Assembly: GCA_044223515.1 (NCBI GenBank)
Contig: JBGALV010000081.1
Span: forward strand, 1-24,822
Reading direction: 5' to 3'
Origin: SHVZ01 sp044223515
GTDB lineage: Bacteria; Pseudomonadota; Alphaproteobacteria; SHVZ01
DNA: 24,822 nucleotides
Program-made: the position numbers and the translations under genes
Notes under the pieces: generated by a model
Database searches by the model: none
What the model was told of the DNA's origin: nothing
What the model saw: the letters and a program-made list of their open reading frames with translations, nothing else
Shown here: positions 7,596 to 16,104 of the stretch, in pieces
How the letters are laid out: each line of letters starts with the position of its first letter
Numbering within the stretch: position 1 is the stretch's first letter

Positions 7596-9115
7596 GCAGC
7601 GGGGCTCCATCGGGGAAGGCGGCGGACAGCCGCCTCGAGGCGCTGATGCGCGCGCTCGACGCGTATGTCTGGGAGATGGGACCGGATCTCCGCTTCACCT
7701 ACTTCTCCGACCGCGCGTCCGAGATCCTGCCGATCGAGATCAGGGAGGCGATCGGCACCACCCGCACCGGCCAGGGCCGGATCGAGGATTCGGACGGCCG
7801 CTGGCGCCGGCACTTCGAGGACCTCGCCGCGCGCCGGCCGTTCAAGGGCTTCGTGGTCGAGCTCGACTACCCGAACAACGTCACCAAGCACATCCGCCTC
7901 AACGGCGAGCCGCGCTTCGCCGAAGACGGAAGCTTCCTGGGGTACATCGGCACCGGACAGGACGTGACCCACGAGGTCGAGACCGAGGCCCAGGCGCGCT
8001 TCACCGAGTCCAAGCTCAAGGACGCAATCGAGGCGTCGTCGTCGGCCTTCGTCGTGTTCGACTCCGACGACAGGCTGGTGATGTGCAATGCCAAGTTTCG
8101 GCGCTTCTACTCGAACCTGACCGGCCAGGATCCGACATTGGGCGAGACGTTCGCGGTGATGTGCCGGCGGGCGACCGATCATTTGCCGATGGCGCCGGAC
8201 GAGCGCGAGCGCTGGCACGCCGAGCGGCTGGCGCATCACCGGCGCACCGCGTCCTCGATCGAGGTGCGCATGCCGAACGACCGCTGGGCGCTGATCGACG
8301 ACCGGCGGACCGCCGACGGCGGCGCCATGCTGCTGATCACCGACATCACCGATCTCAAGGCACGCGAAGCGCAGCTTCTCGGCATGCGCGACGCGGCACT
8401 CCGCGCCGACCACGCCAAGACGCGCTTCCTCGCGACGATGAGCCACGAGCTCCGCACGCCGCTGAACGCGATCCTGGGTTTCGCCGACGTGATGCGCCAG
8501 GAGATGTTCGGCGAGGTCGGATCGCCCCGCTATCGCCAGTACCTCGACGACATCCACTCGGCGGGGAAGTACCTGCTCGGCGTCATCTCCGACGTGCTCG
8601 ACACCGCGCGCATCCAGTCCGGCGACATGCGGCTCGGCGACGAACCGGTCGAGATCGGCCCGATCATCCGCGAATGCCTGGGCATGGTCTCCGACAAGGC
8701 AAGGCTCGGCGGCGTCGCGGTCGGCGCCGAATACGCGGCCGACCTGCCGCGCTTCCGCGCCGATCCGGTGCGCCTGCGCCAGATCCTGACCAACCTGCTC
8801 ACCAACGCGGTCAAGTTCACGCCGGCCGGCGGCCGCGTCGCGGTCCGCGCCGACCTCGACCCGGAAGGTCGCCTCGCGATCTCGGTCAAGGACACCGGCA
8901 TCGGCATGAGCCGCGACGAGATCGTCGTGGCCTTGACGCCCTTCGGCCAGATCGCCAACCCGATGACCCGCACCCACGACGGCACGGGCCTCGGATTGCC
9001 GCTGGCGAAGACACTGGCCGAGCTGCACGGCGGCGAGCTCGACGTCGCCTCGACGCCCGGCGCCGGCACCGCGGTGACCGTGACACTGCCGGCAAAACGG
9101 CGGTTGACGGCCTGA
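7592..9115 (+). CDS. PAS-domain sensor histidine kinase
   Basis: 507-residue kinase without transmembrane segments. Two PAS-type sensor regions (about 15-128 and 142-258) precede a HisKA domain with Ser-His-Glu-Leu-Arg-Thr-Pro (phospho-acceptor His285) and a HATPase domain: N-box with Asn401/Asn405, G1 Asp-Thr-Gly-Ile-Gly-Met (434-439), G2 Gly-Thr-Gly-Leu-Gly-Leu (464-469). This is a cytosolic two-component kinase; no response regulator is encoded nearby, so its partner is elsewhere. Its GTG overlaps the gshB stop by four bases, so it is translationally coupled to glutathione synthesis. A redox or other intracellular signal is possible, but no haem- or flavin-binding residues could be assigned. 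It converges on the GntR-type gene three bases away. Confidence 0.9.
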   Translation: MSSGAPSGKAADSRLEALMRALDAYVWEMGPDLRFTYFSDRASEILPIEIREAIGTTRTGQGRIEDSDGRWRRHFEDLAARRPFKGFVVELDYPNNVTKHIRLNGEPRFAEDGSFLGYIGTGQDVTHEVETEAQARFTESKLKDAIEASSSAFVVFDSDDRLVMCNAKFRRFYSNLTGQDPTLGETFAVMCRRATDHLPMAPDERERWHAERLAHHRRTASSIEVRMPNDRWALIDDRRTADGGAMLLITDITDLKAREAQLLGMRDAALRADHAKTRFLATMSHELRTPLNAILGFADVMRQEMFGEVGSPRYRQYLDDIHSAGKYLLGVISDVLDTARIQSGDMRLGDEPVEIGPIIRECLGMVSDKARLGGVAVGAEYAADLPRFRADPVRLRQILTNLLTNAVKFTPAGGRVAVRADLDPEGRLAISVKDTGIGMSRDEIVVALTPFGQIANPMTRTHDGTGLGLPLAKTLAELHGGELDVASTPGAGTAVTVTLPAKRRLTA

Positions 9116-9118
9116 GCC

Positions 9119-10234
9119 TTATCTGGCCTTCGGCGCCGGCTTGGCGCTGCTGGCCATCACGGCGAGCTCCGGAGAGTCGTAATAGGTCGCCCAAGGCGCC
9201 GAGCGATTGGCCCAGCGCCAGGCGAGCCGCTTGAGCACGGTCTCCGCCGCTCGAGTGCTCGGCCGTCCCGCCGTGGTGATCAGCCCGACATGATCGGAGT
9301 CGAGGTCGGGCGTGCCCAGGCGGACGACGGCGACGTCGTCGGGCGTCGAGAGGCCGCAGCGCTTCAGCGCGTCGGTGATGGTGCGCCCGTCGACGAAGCT
9401 GGCGACGACCAGTGCCGTGAAGGGCAACCGCTTCCCCTTGCCCTTGAGCTGACCGATGACGCCCGGGAGATCACGGAGGCCCAGCTTATCGGGATCGGTC
9501 TCGGCGACGATGACCGGGCAGTCCTCCTCGCTCAGGCCGGCGCCGCGGCACGAGGCCCGGAAGAAGCTTGCGGTCCGGAGGAAGAAGTAGTTGCCGCCGG
9601 CCTCGGTGATCCAGGCGATGCGCCGGTGGCCCTTGGCGAAGAGATGATCGACGATCAGCTCGACCGTCTTCGCCGGGTCGTTGGAGACCGCGTCCACGTC
9701 GAGGTGCTCGAGCGCCAGCCCCTCGATCAGCACGTGCTCGGCTCGCTGCTTGAGCAGCGCCAGCAGCGAGACCGAGACCACCGAGGAGCGCGGCTGCACG
9801 ATCGCCGCGTCGTAGCGGGCACCGGACTTCAGGATCTCCATCACATGCGCGGCGTTGCTGTAGGTCAGCACCAGCGATTCATGCCCGTCGATCGACAGGC
9901 GCTGGTGGATGATGCGAGCGATCACGTCGCCGCGCTGGTAGGGATGCTGGTAGAGCAGCGTCAGCACGCTTCTCGTCTGCGGCGCCGGGCTCGGCCCACC
10001 GCTGATGAAAGTGCCGCGTCCGACATGACTCGAGATGATGCCTTCCTCGCGCAGCTCGTTCATCGCCGCCTGCACCAAGTGCTGGCTGACGCCGAACTCG
10101 GCCATCAGTTGGCGAACCGTGGGGCAGCGCGCACCGGGCGCGTACCCCGCGATCAGGGCGCGCAGGCGCTCGACGATCTCCCGGCGATTGCGAGGCGCGG
10201 ACTTGCCCTGTCCCGTGCCGACGGCGACGGTCAA
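9119..10234 (-). CDS. GntR/LacI hybrid transcriptional regulator
   Basis: 371 residues. An N-terminal winged helix of GntR type (about 16-78; Cys-Pro-Thr-Val-Arg-Gln-Leu-Met, then Gly-Arg-Gly-Thr-Phe-Ile) is joined to a periplasmic-binding-like sensor domain of LacI type (about 88-350; Gly-His-Arg-Arg-Ile-Ala-Trp-Ile is the typical LacI-core motif). Such hybrids (AraR-like) respond to small carbon sources. The only suitable start is TTG 10234, seven bases after the dctM stop, with no strong Shine-Dalgarno, so low-level expression coupled to dctM is likely. It is the last gene of the TRAP operon and probably controls the divergent region 13054-13319. The inducer is unknown. Confidence 0.85.
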   Translation of the reverse strand: MTVAVGTGQGKSAPRNRREIVERLRALIAGYAPGARCPTVRQLMAEFGVSQHLVQAAMNELREEGIISSHVGRGTFISGGPSPAPQTRSVLTLLYQHPYQRGDVIARIIHQRLSIDGHESLVLTYSNAAHVMEILKSGARYDAAIVQPRSSVVSVSLLALLKQRAEHVLIEGLALEHLDVDAVSNDPAKTVELIVDHLFAKGHRRIAWITEAGGNYFFLRTASFFRASCRGAGLSEEDCPVIVAETDPDKLGLRDLPGVIGQLKGKGKRLPFTALVVASFVDGRTITDALKRCGLSTPDDVAVVRLGTPDLDSDHVGLITTAGRPSTRAAETVLKRLAWRWANRSAPWATYYDSPELAVMASSAKPAPKAR

Positions 10235-10241
10235 CGACCGC

Positions 10242-11534
10242 TCACTTCATCAGGCCGAGATACTTCGGCAGCCAGAGCGTGATCTCTGGGATGAACATGA
10301 GGAGCAGCAGCGCGAATAGCAGGACCCCGCAGAAAAACCAGACTTCGCGGATGATCTCGCCGACGGGAATGCCCGTCACCGCCGACATCACGAAGTGCAG
10401 CACTCCATAAGGAGGAGTGAGCATGCCTATCATCATATTGACGGTGACGACCAGACCAAAATGAACGAGGTCGATGCCGAGCGCGCGAGCGGTCGGCAGC
10501 AGCACCGGCACCAGCACCAACAGCATGACCGTAGTGTCGATGAAGCAGCCGAGGACGAGGAACAGAACCATGACGCCGCCGAGGAACCCCGCCGCCGACA
10601 GGTTCATCGACAGGAACCAGGCGGCGAGCAGGTTCGGCAGCTGCTCGGCGGCGACGGCGTAGTTCACCAGGAAGGCGCCGATGATGATCGTCATCACCGA
10701 GGCGCTCTGCACAAGCGAGGTGCGGAACGATTCGTAGAGCTCGGACGGGCTCACGTCCCGGTAGATCGTGGCAACCAGGACGAGCGCGTAGAGCGCCGCG
10801 ACCGCCGCGCCCTCCGTCGGGGTGAAGGCCCCGACGCGGATGCCGCCCAGCACGAGCACCGGCAGGCCCAGCGGCGGGAGCGAGCGCAGCAGGACACGGC
10901 CGAACTGCGCGAGGGCGATGCCTTCGCCGCGCGGGAAGTTCCGATGGGTCGCCTGCCAGGCGACCGAGCCCATGAGCAGGACCGCGATCAGGACGCCCGG
11001 CATGACGCCGGCGGCGAACAGCGCGCCGACCGAGACGTTGGCGATTACCGCGTAGAGGATGAAGGGGATCGAGGGCGGGATGATCGGCGCCAGCGTCGCC
11101 GCGGCGGCGGTAAGCGCCCCGGCATAGCCGCCGGTGTATCCGGCCTTCTTCATCATCCGCACCAGCACCGCGCCGGGACCGGCGGCGTCCGCGACCGCGC
11201 TGCCGCTCATGCTGGCGAAGACGACGTTGACCAGGATGTTGACGTGGCCGAGCCCGCCCGGGATCCGCCCGACCAGCGCCTGCGCCAGCTCCATCAGCCG
11301 CGTGCCGATGGTGCCGATGCTGATGAGCTGGCCGCAGAGGATGAACATCGGGATCGCCAGCAGCACGTCGGACTGCAGCATGGCGTTCATCACCTGCTCG
11401 GCGGCGAGCCCGACATCGGCGCCCTTGACGATCAGGTAGAGCAGGCCGGCCGCGAGCATCGAGATGCCGATCGGCACGCGCACAAGGCCGAGGCCGACGA
11501 AGGCGACGATCAGGACGATGAGCTGGGTCGACAT
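10242..11534 (-). CDS. dctM: TRAP transporter large permease subunit DctM
   Basis: 430-residue inner-membrane protein with about 12 hydrophobic segments. Family hallmarks include Gly-Leu-Gly-His-Val-Asn-Ile-Leu, Ser-Met-Ser-Gly-Ser-Ala-Val-Ala-Asp-Ala-Ala-Gly, Ile-Ile-Pro-Pro-Ser-Ile-Pro and Leu-Thr-Pro-Pro-Tyr-Gly-Val near the end. It is the Na+-driven translocation subunit of a tripartite ATP-independent transporter. ATG 11534 overlaps the dctQ stop by four bases (ATGA). An open frame runs much farther upstream but is out of phase with dctQ and not conserved. Confidence 0.93.
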   Translation of the reverse strand: MSTQLIVLIVAFVGLGLVRVPIGISMLAAGLLYLIVKGADVGLAAEQVMNAMLQSDVLLAIPMFILCGQLISIGTIGTRLMELAQALVGRIPGGLGHVNILVNVVFASMSGSAVADAAGPGAVLVRMMKKAGYTGGYAGALTAAAATLAPIIPPSIPFILYAVIANVSVGALFAAGVMPGVLIAVLLMGSVAWQATHRNFPRGEGIALAQFGRVLLRSLPPLGLPVLVLGGIRVGAFTPTEGAAVAALYALVLVATIYRDVSPSELYESFRTSLVQSASVMTIIIGAFLVNYAVAAEQLPNLLAAWFLSMNLSAAGFLGGVMVLFLVLGCFIDTTVMLLVLVPVLLPTARALGIDLVHFGLVVTVNMMIGMLTPPYGVLHFVMSAVTGIPVGEIIREVWFFCGVLLFALLLLMFIPEITLWLPKYLGLMK

Positions 11535-12010
11535 CAGGCCTCCGGCCGGCCTCGGATCGCGCGGACCACGTCCCAGAGGGCACGCAGGCCCAGCGCCGCG
11601 ATGAAGAGCGCGAAGAAGCCGAAGACGAAGTCGAGGCGCACGCGCAGGATCGGCGTGCTCAGGACCTTCATGTAGAGGGCGAAGTCGACGATTGCCGGCA
11701 GCGCCCACAGCGTCACCGCGGCGACGCAGAGGCCGGCGACCAACGTCATCAGCCGACGCACCGGCCGGGGCGAGGCCTCGTAGACGAGGTCGAAGTAGAT
11801 GTGATCCTTGACGGTCAGGCTGAACGACGCCGCCCACAGCGTGGCGACCGAGAAGGCCAGGGTCGGGAATTCCTCGCTCCAGCTCACCGGCCGGTTGACG
11901 ACGTAGCGCATGAACACCTGGGTGTTGATCGCGGCGAAGACCGCGAAGAAGCACAGGACGCCGACGGCGTCGAGTGCTCTCCGCAGCTTCGTGCGCATGG
12001 ATGGGCCCAT
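11534..12010 (-). CDS. dctQ: TRAP transporter small permease subunit DctQ
   Basis: 158 residues with four hydrophobic helices (about 18-36, 52-68, 88-114, 132-150). Typical motifs are Asn-Thr-Gln-Val-Phe-Met-Arg-Tyr, Ser-Trp-Ser-Glu-Glu after helix 1, and His-Ile-Tyr-Phe-Asp. It pairs with DctM in the membrane. ATG 12010 is preferred because AGGA lies eight bases upstream; ATG 11998 would shorten the protein by four residues and has no comparable site. It lies 17 bases after dctP on the same strand. Confidence 0.88.
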   Translation of the reverse strand: MGPSMRTKLRRALDAVGVLCFFAVFAAINTQVFMRYVVNRPVSWSEEFPTLAFSVATLWAASFSLTVKDHIYFDLVYEASPRPVRRLMTLVAGLCVAAVTLWALPAIVDFALYMKVLSTPILRVRLDFVFGFFALFIAALGLRALWDVVRAIRGRPEA

Positions 12011-12027
12011 GCGGCGATCCTGGCCGT

Positions 12028-13053
12028 CTATCGCGCCAGCTTTTCGATGCGATCGACCCAGCCCGGCGGCGCCTTCTGCACGTATTCGGAGTCGGCGAAG
12101 ACCTTGAGCACCTGGGTGCGGAAGGCGTCGACGTTCGGCTTGGTGATGGTGAGGCCGGCGGCGCGCATCTTCTCGAGCGTCTCGTCGTCGTCGCGGAACT
12201 TGTTGGTGTCGTTGAACACCATCGCCGCGCGGGACGCATCCTTGAAGATCGCCTTCTGGCGGGTCGACAGCTTGTTCCAGGCGGCGTCGCTCATCGCCAG
12301 CATGTTGGCCGGGATCGAGTGGTAGGTCAGCACGATCTGCTTGGTCGCCTCGTAGAACTTGGCGCGGTAGGTGGTCGAGATCGGGTTGTCCTGGCCGTCG
12401 ATGGTGCCGGTCTTCAGCGCCAGGTAGACCTCCGGCAGCGGCAGCGGCACCGCGTTGGCGCCGAGCGCCTTGCCCATCAGCAGGAAGGCGGGCGAGCCCG
12501 GCATGCGCAGCTTGACGCCGGCGAGATCGGCGGGCGTCTCGACCTTGCGCGCCTCGCGCAGGTTCACGATGCGCGGGCCGGCATAGTAGTAGTCGAGGAT
12601 CTGGACCTGCAGGTCCTTGGCGATGCGGTCCCTGTATTCCTTGCCGATGTCGCCATCCATCGTCGCCTTGACGTGGTTCCAGTCCTTGAACAGGTAGCCC
12701 ACGGTCATGACGTTGTATTCGGGGATGCGGTCGGCGATGTCCCACCAACTGAGGATCGACATCTCCACCGAGTTGCGCTGAAGCGCCACGATCTCGGTGC
12801 CGGCGCGGACCAGCGTGCCGGTGTGATGGATCTGGATGTCGAACTCGCCCGGCGCCGAGCGGTCGACCCATTCCTTGAAGATGTACATCATCTCGACCGG
12901 CAGATCGCCGCCGATGCCGGCGGTGCCGAAGCGGATGGTCTGCTTCGCCGGCGCCTGCGCGACGGCGTCGGAGATGCCGCCAGCGAACACCGCCCCGGCG
13001 ACGAGCGCGGCTGAGACGACGGCCGCGAGGCGGCCCTTCGATGCATCCATCAT
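12028..13053 (-). CDS. dctP: TRAP transporter substrate-binding protein DctP
   Basis: 341-residue periplasmic protein. A Sec signal peptide ends Ala-Val-Ala before Gln33. The core carries Leu-Ala-Gly-Val-Lys-Leu-Arg-Met-Pro-Gly, where Arg183 is the position that pairs with a substrate carboxylate, and Asp-Gly-Gln-Asp-Asn-Pro (usually Asp-Gly-x-Glu-Asn) in the hinge region. It therefore most likely captures an organic acid. Two adjacent ATGs (13053, 13050) follow GGAGG at suitable distance. It heads the TRAP operon and is divergent from the DapA-family gene, so substrate uptake and breakdown are probably co-regulated. Confidence 0.92.
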   Translation of the reverse strand: MMDASKGRLAAVVSAALVAGAVFAGGISDAVAQAPAKQTIRFGTAGIGGDLPVEMMYIFKEWVDRSAPGEFDIQIHHTGTLVRAGTEIVALQRNSVEMSILSWWDIADRIPEYNVMTVGYLFKDWNHVKATMDGDIGKEYRDRIAKDLQVQILDYYYAGPRIVNLREARKVETPADLAGVKLRMPGSPAFLLMGKALGANAVPLPLPEVYLALKTGTIDGQDNPISTTYRAKFYEATKQIVLTYHSIPANMLAMSDAAWNKLSTRQKAIFKDASRAAMVFNDTNKFRDDDETLEKMRAAGLTITKPNVDAFRTQVLKVFADSEYVQKAPPGWVDRIEKLAR

Positions 13054-13146
13054 GTGCGTTCCCCTCCATAGCGCCGGTCGTGGGCGGCCGCATCGAGGCG
13101 GCCGGTGCCAGCTAGACAGACATCCTAGGCCCAGTCTTCGTTACAT

Positions 13147-13172
13147 TCAATACATTATCCGTTCACATTGTA
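13147..13172. promoter_or_regulatory. Candidate operator near dctP (imperfect inverted repeat)
   Basis: TACATT (13151-13156) and ATTGTA (13167-13172) form an inverted repeat with one mismatch, 10 bases apart. The flanking sequence TCAATACATT recurs nearly exactly, inverted, at 13253-13262. The site lies in the AT-richer part of the divergent region between dctP and the DapA-family gene, where the GntR/LacI hybrid regulator would be expected to bind. No promoter hexamers could be assigned with confidence. Confidence 0.3.
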
Positions 13173-13252
13173 AGAAATTCTGCGTGGTCGAGCGCCGGTA
13201 TGATGGACTTTTGCTGACTTATCTTGATACAGGCACCTCGCCCGACGGACGA

Positions 13253-13262
13253 ATTGTATTGA
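13253..13262. promoter_or_regulatory. Second half-site matching the dctP-side operator
   Basis: ATTGTATTGA is the reverse complement of TCAATACAAT and matches TCAATACATT at 13147 in nine of ten positions. The two copies are in opposite orientation, about 106 bases apart, one near each divergent gene. A looped or dual operator is possible; chance in an AT-rich stretch cannot be excluded. Confidence 0.25.
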
Positions 13263-13319
13263 TTGCATCGAAAATATGAGGCCTAGTTGCGGTCGGAAGC
13301 CGCCCAACAGAGGGATCCA

Positions 13320-14285
13320 ATGCCTAAAGCCGCCCGCCGCGACCTGCCGCTCGGACTCGTCGCCTCGTCGGTCACGCCGTTCAAGCCGGACGGATCGATC
13401 GATTTCCTGAAGCTGAAGCCGCATATCGACTGGCTGATCGCCGAGCGGGTCGCCGGCATCTCGCCGCTGGGGAGCTCGGGCGAGTTCTTCGCCATGGAGT
13501 CGGAAGCGCGCAAGCGGCTGGTCGAGGCGGCGATCGAGGCGATCGACGGCCGCGTGCCCAGCATGGTCGGCACGCACCACTACTCGACGGCGATCACGGT
13601 CGACCTCTCCAAGCACGCGGAGAAGGCCGGCGCGGACTCGCTGCTGGTGGTGCCGCCCTATTACGGCCTGCCGACGGCGGAAGGAGTGATGGACCACTAC
13701 CGGCGCATCGCCGACGCGGTCTCGATTCCGGTCGTCATGTACCACAACACCGCCGGCACCAATGTCGACCTCGGCACCCAGCATCTGATCAAGCTGTTCG
13801 AGGAGGGCGTCCTCGCCGGCGTGAAGATGTCCCACCTGATGCCCGACCGCATGGTCGAGCTGCTGCAGGCCGGGCTCAAGCGCGCCACCATCTATGCCGG
13901 CATCGACTACGTCGCCTTCGAGGGACTGTGCCACGGCGCCCATGGCTGGATCTCGGCGATTCCGAGCCTGACGCCGAGCCGCGGCGTCGAGATGTACGAA
14001 GCGATCGTCCAGAAGGGCGACCTGGCCACCGCACGCAAGCTGTGGAAGAAGCTGGCGCCGCTGATGCGCTTCGTCTTCCAGGGCTCGCACATCTCTCGAA
14101 GCGGGCCGGCGCCGCATTGGGCCGCGATCATGAAGACGGGCTTGAGCATGATCGGCCCGGATGTCGGCCAGCCACTTGCGCCGAGCTCGCCGCTCGATCC
14201 CGAGAACACGGCGATCCTCGCGGGATTGCTCAAGGACCTCGGCTATCGGGTGCGCATGCCGAAAGCAACGAAGAAGGCGTCCTGA
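13320..14285 (+). CDS. DapA/NAL-family lyase (dihydrodipicolinate synthase-like)
   Basis: 321-residue (beta/alpha)8 Schiff-base lyase. The pyruvate-binding motif Gly-Ser-Ser-Gly-Glu is at 51-55 (Ser-Ser replaces the usual Thr-Thr), Pro-Pro-Tyr-Tyr at 112-115, catalytic Tyr141 (Val-Met-Tyr-His-Asn) and Schiff-base Lys169 (Ala-Gly-Val-Lys-Met-Ser). AGAGGG precedes the ATG. Context with a TRAP importer, a GntR/LacI regulator and a dioxygenase argues for catabolic aldol cleavage or dehydration of a keto-acid rather than lysine synthesis. The genuine dapA is expected elsewhere. It is followed after five bases by the PhyH gene, so they form an operon. The exact substrate cannot be read from sequence. 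Confidence 0.88.
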   Translation: MPKAARRDLPLGLVASSVTPFKPDGSIDFLKLKPHIDWLIAERVAGISPLGSSGEFFAMESEARKRLVEAAIEAIDGRVPSMVGTHHYSTAITVDLSKHAEKAGADSLLVVPPYYGLPTAEGVMDHYRRIADAVSIPVVMYHNTAGTNVDLGTQHLIKLFEEGVLAGVKMSHLMPDRMVELLQAGLKRATIYAGIDYVAFEGLCHGAHGWISAIPSLTPSRGVEMYEAIVQKGDLATARKLWKKLAPLMRFVFQGSHISRSGPAPHWAAIMKTGLSMIGPDVGQPLAPSSPLDPENTAILAGLLKDLGYRVRMPKATKKAS

Positions 14286-14290
14286 GCCCG

Positions 14291-15229
14291 ATGCCGGCGC
14301 TGGTCTCGAAAGGCGTCGCGATCGACCCGGCCCTGGTCGGCGCGTACCGCGACTCCTCGGACCTGCTCGACCGGCCGGCAGAGCTGCGCCTACGGCTGAA
14401 GGACGACGGCTACCTTTTCCTGCGCGATGTCCTCGACCGCGAGGACATCGCCGCCGCCCGCCACGAGGTGTTCGGACGCCTCGCCGAGGTCGGCGAGATC
14501 CGCGAGCCGGTCGCCAACGGCATCGCCACGGGGCACAGCCGGCGACGCGAGCTCTTCCCCGATCCGGGCGTGTTCTGGAAATCGGTGTGCGAGGGGGCGT
14601 GCCTCCGCAACATCACGCACGGCCAGCGGCTGCGGCAGATCCAGGGCCTGCTGTTCGACGAGCCCGCAGTAGCGCTCGACTACATCGCGCTCCGCGCCGC
14701 GGCCCGCGGCAAGTCGACGGGGCTCCATTTCGATGGGCCCTACTTCACCCGCCATCACGACCGCGTGCACACCTCGTGGATCCCGCTCGGCGAGGTGCCG
14801 ACCGGCGAAGGACCTCTGGTCGTGGTCGAAGGATCGACCCGCTTCGACGACCTGATCCGGGAATTCGCCGACCTCGACTTCGCCAAGGATCCGAACCGGC
14901 GCGCCGATATCGAAGAAGACTTCGCCGCCTTCGCGACGTCCCGCGGCGCACGCCTGCTGACCACGCACTTCCATCCGGGCGATGTGCTGGTATTCGGCAT
15001 GACCACGCTGCACGGAACGCTCGACAACGTGTCGCCGGTCGATCGTGTGCGGCTTTCGGTCGATGTCCGCTATCAGCCGGAATCGGCGCCCAGGGACGAC
15101 CGCTATTTCGGTCCGGACCCTCGCGGTCGCTCAGGTGGCGGCTATGGCGAGCTGAACGGCGCGCGGCCCCTGGTCGAGAAATGGCACGCGCTGACCGGCG
15201 GCAGCCACGCCGACCAGACGGTCGAGTAG
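14291..15229 (+). CDS. Phytanoyl-CoA dioxygenase (PhyH) family Fe(II)/2-oxoglutarate oxygenase
   Basis: 312 residues with a double-stranded beta-helix core. The iron ligands are visible as His146-x-Asp148 (Leu-His-Phe-Asp-Gly) and a distal His241 (Thr-Thr-Leu-His-Gly), with Arg254 (Val-Arg-Leu-Ser-Val-Asp) as probable 2-oxoglutarate anchor. Such enzymes hydroxylate a C-H bond of a small or CoA-linked substrate. It starts five bases after the DapA-family stop, so the two enzymes probably act in sequence on the acid imported by the TRAP system: oxygenation, then carbon-carbon cleavage. That order is inference. The C-terminus is Gly-rich and hydrophilic. Confidence 0.85.
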   Translation: MPALVSKGVAIDPALVGAYRDSSDLLDRPAELRLRLKDDGYLFLRDVLDREDIAAARHEVFGRLAEVGEIREPVANGIATGHSRRRELFPDPGVFWKSVCEGACLRNITHGQRLRQIQGLLFDEPAVALDYIALRAAARGKSTGLHFDGPYFTRHHDRVHTSWIPLGEVPTGEGPLVVVEGSTRFDDLIREFADLDFAKDPNRRADIEEDFAAFATSRGARLLTTHFHPGDVLVFGMTTLHGTLDNVSPVDRVRLSVDVRYQPESAPRDDRYFGPDPRGRSGGGYGELNGARPLVEKWHALTGGSHADQTVE

Positions 15230-15252
15230 CCGCCGCCGGGGACCGCCTGGGT

Positions 15253-16091
15253 TCAGCGCGTCTTCGTCGCCACGACCTCGAGGTATTCGCTCGGCATCAC
15301 CAGCGTGCCATCCTCGGCGACGTCGAACTCGTCGATGAGCGACAGGAGGTCCGCCTCGAGCGCGATGCGGCCGGCCGGGCTCACCGCGGCGAGGGTCTTC
15401 ACGATCGGGCCGTAGTAGTTCCCGAACACGTCGACCCAGTGCCTGGGCGAGCGGTAGCGGAAGACGAAATCCTTCTTCCGCGCGACGATCGCGACATCGG
15501 TGCCGAACAGCGACTCGAGATGCGCGGACGTGCCCCAGAGCGCCGGCGACTTCACGCCCGGTGCCGGCGGCACGTACTCGCCGATCAGCTTGAACAGCCG
15601 GCCGACGAAGCCTTCGGGCGTCCAGTTGGCCATCCCGATCCTGCCGCCCGGACGGCAGACGCGGAGCAGCTCCTTCGCCGCCAGCGCCTGGTTCGCGGTG
15701 AACATGACGCCGAACGTGGAGAGCACGACATCGAAGCTCGCGTCCTTGAACGGCAACGCCTCGGCATCCGCCTCCTGGAACTGCACGGTCAGGCGCTCGG
15801 CGGCGGCGCGCTCGCGGCCGCGCTCGAGGAGGGACGGAACGTAGTCGGTTGAGGTGACCTCGGCGAAGCGGCGCGCCGCGGCGAGCGTCGCATTGCCGTT
15901 GCCGGCGGCGACGTCGAGGACGCGCTGGCCGGCGCGGAGATCGACGGCCTCGCAGAGCGTCTCGCCGACGATCTGCAGCGTGGTGCCGACGACGGCGTAG
16001 TCGCCCGCACCCCAGGCGGCGCGCTGGCGGCCTTGACCGCGACGAGGTCGACGACCGGGGCGGGAGTGGCGGTGAGGGTGGCGGTGGTCAT
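15253..16091 (-). pseudogene. Class I SAM methyltransferase, single-base frameshift near residue 22
   Basis: The conserved reading runs from 15253 up to about 16030 and contains Gln-Arg-Ala-Ala-Trp, Gly-Asp-Tyr-Ala-Val-Val-Gly, the SAM loop Val-Leu-Asp-Val-Ala-Ala-Gly-Asn-Gly-Asn, the Thr-Asp-Tyr acidic turn and Phe-Asp-Val-Val-Leu-Ser-Thr-Phe-Gly-Val. It has no start of its own above that point. The proper start is ATG 16091, preceded by AAGGAGA, but it lies in another phase; joining the two requires one extra base within 16026-16031 (GCCGCC instead of GCCCGCC). Either the gene is newly broken or there is a base-calling error. An internal GTG at 15786 would yield only a fragment lacking the SAM site. 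It follows a GFA gene by 13 bases in the same operon. Confidence 0.78.
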
Positions 16092-16104
16092 GTGATCTGT
16101 CTCC

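Noticed and set aside
10395..11675. Long plus-strand open frame opposite dctM
   Set aside because: Antisense shadow of a conserved TRAP permease; low-complexity charged translation.
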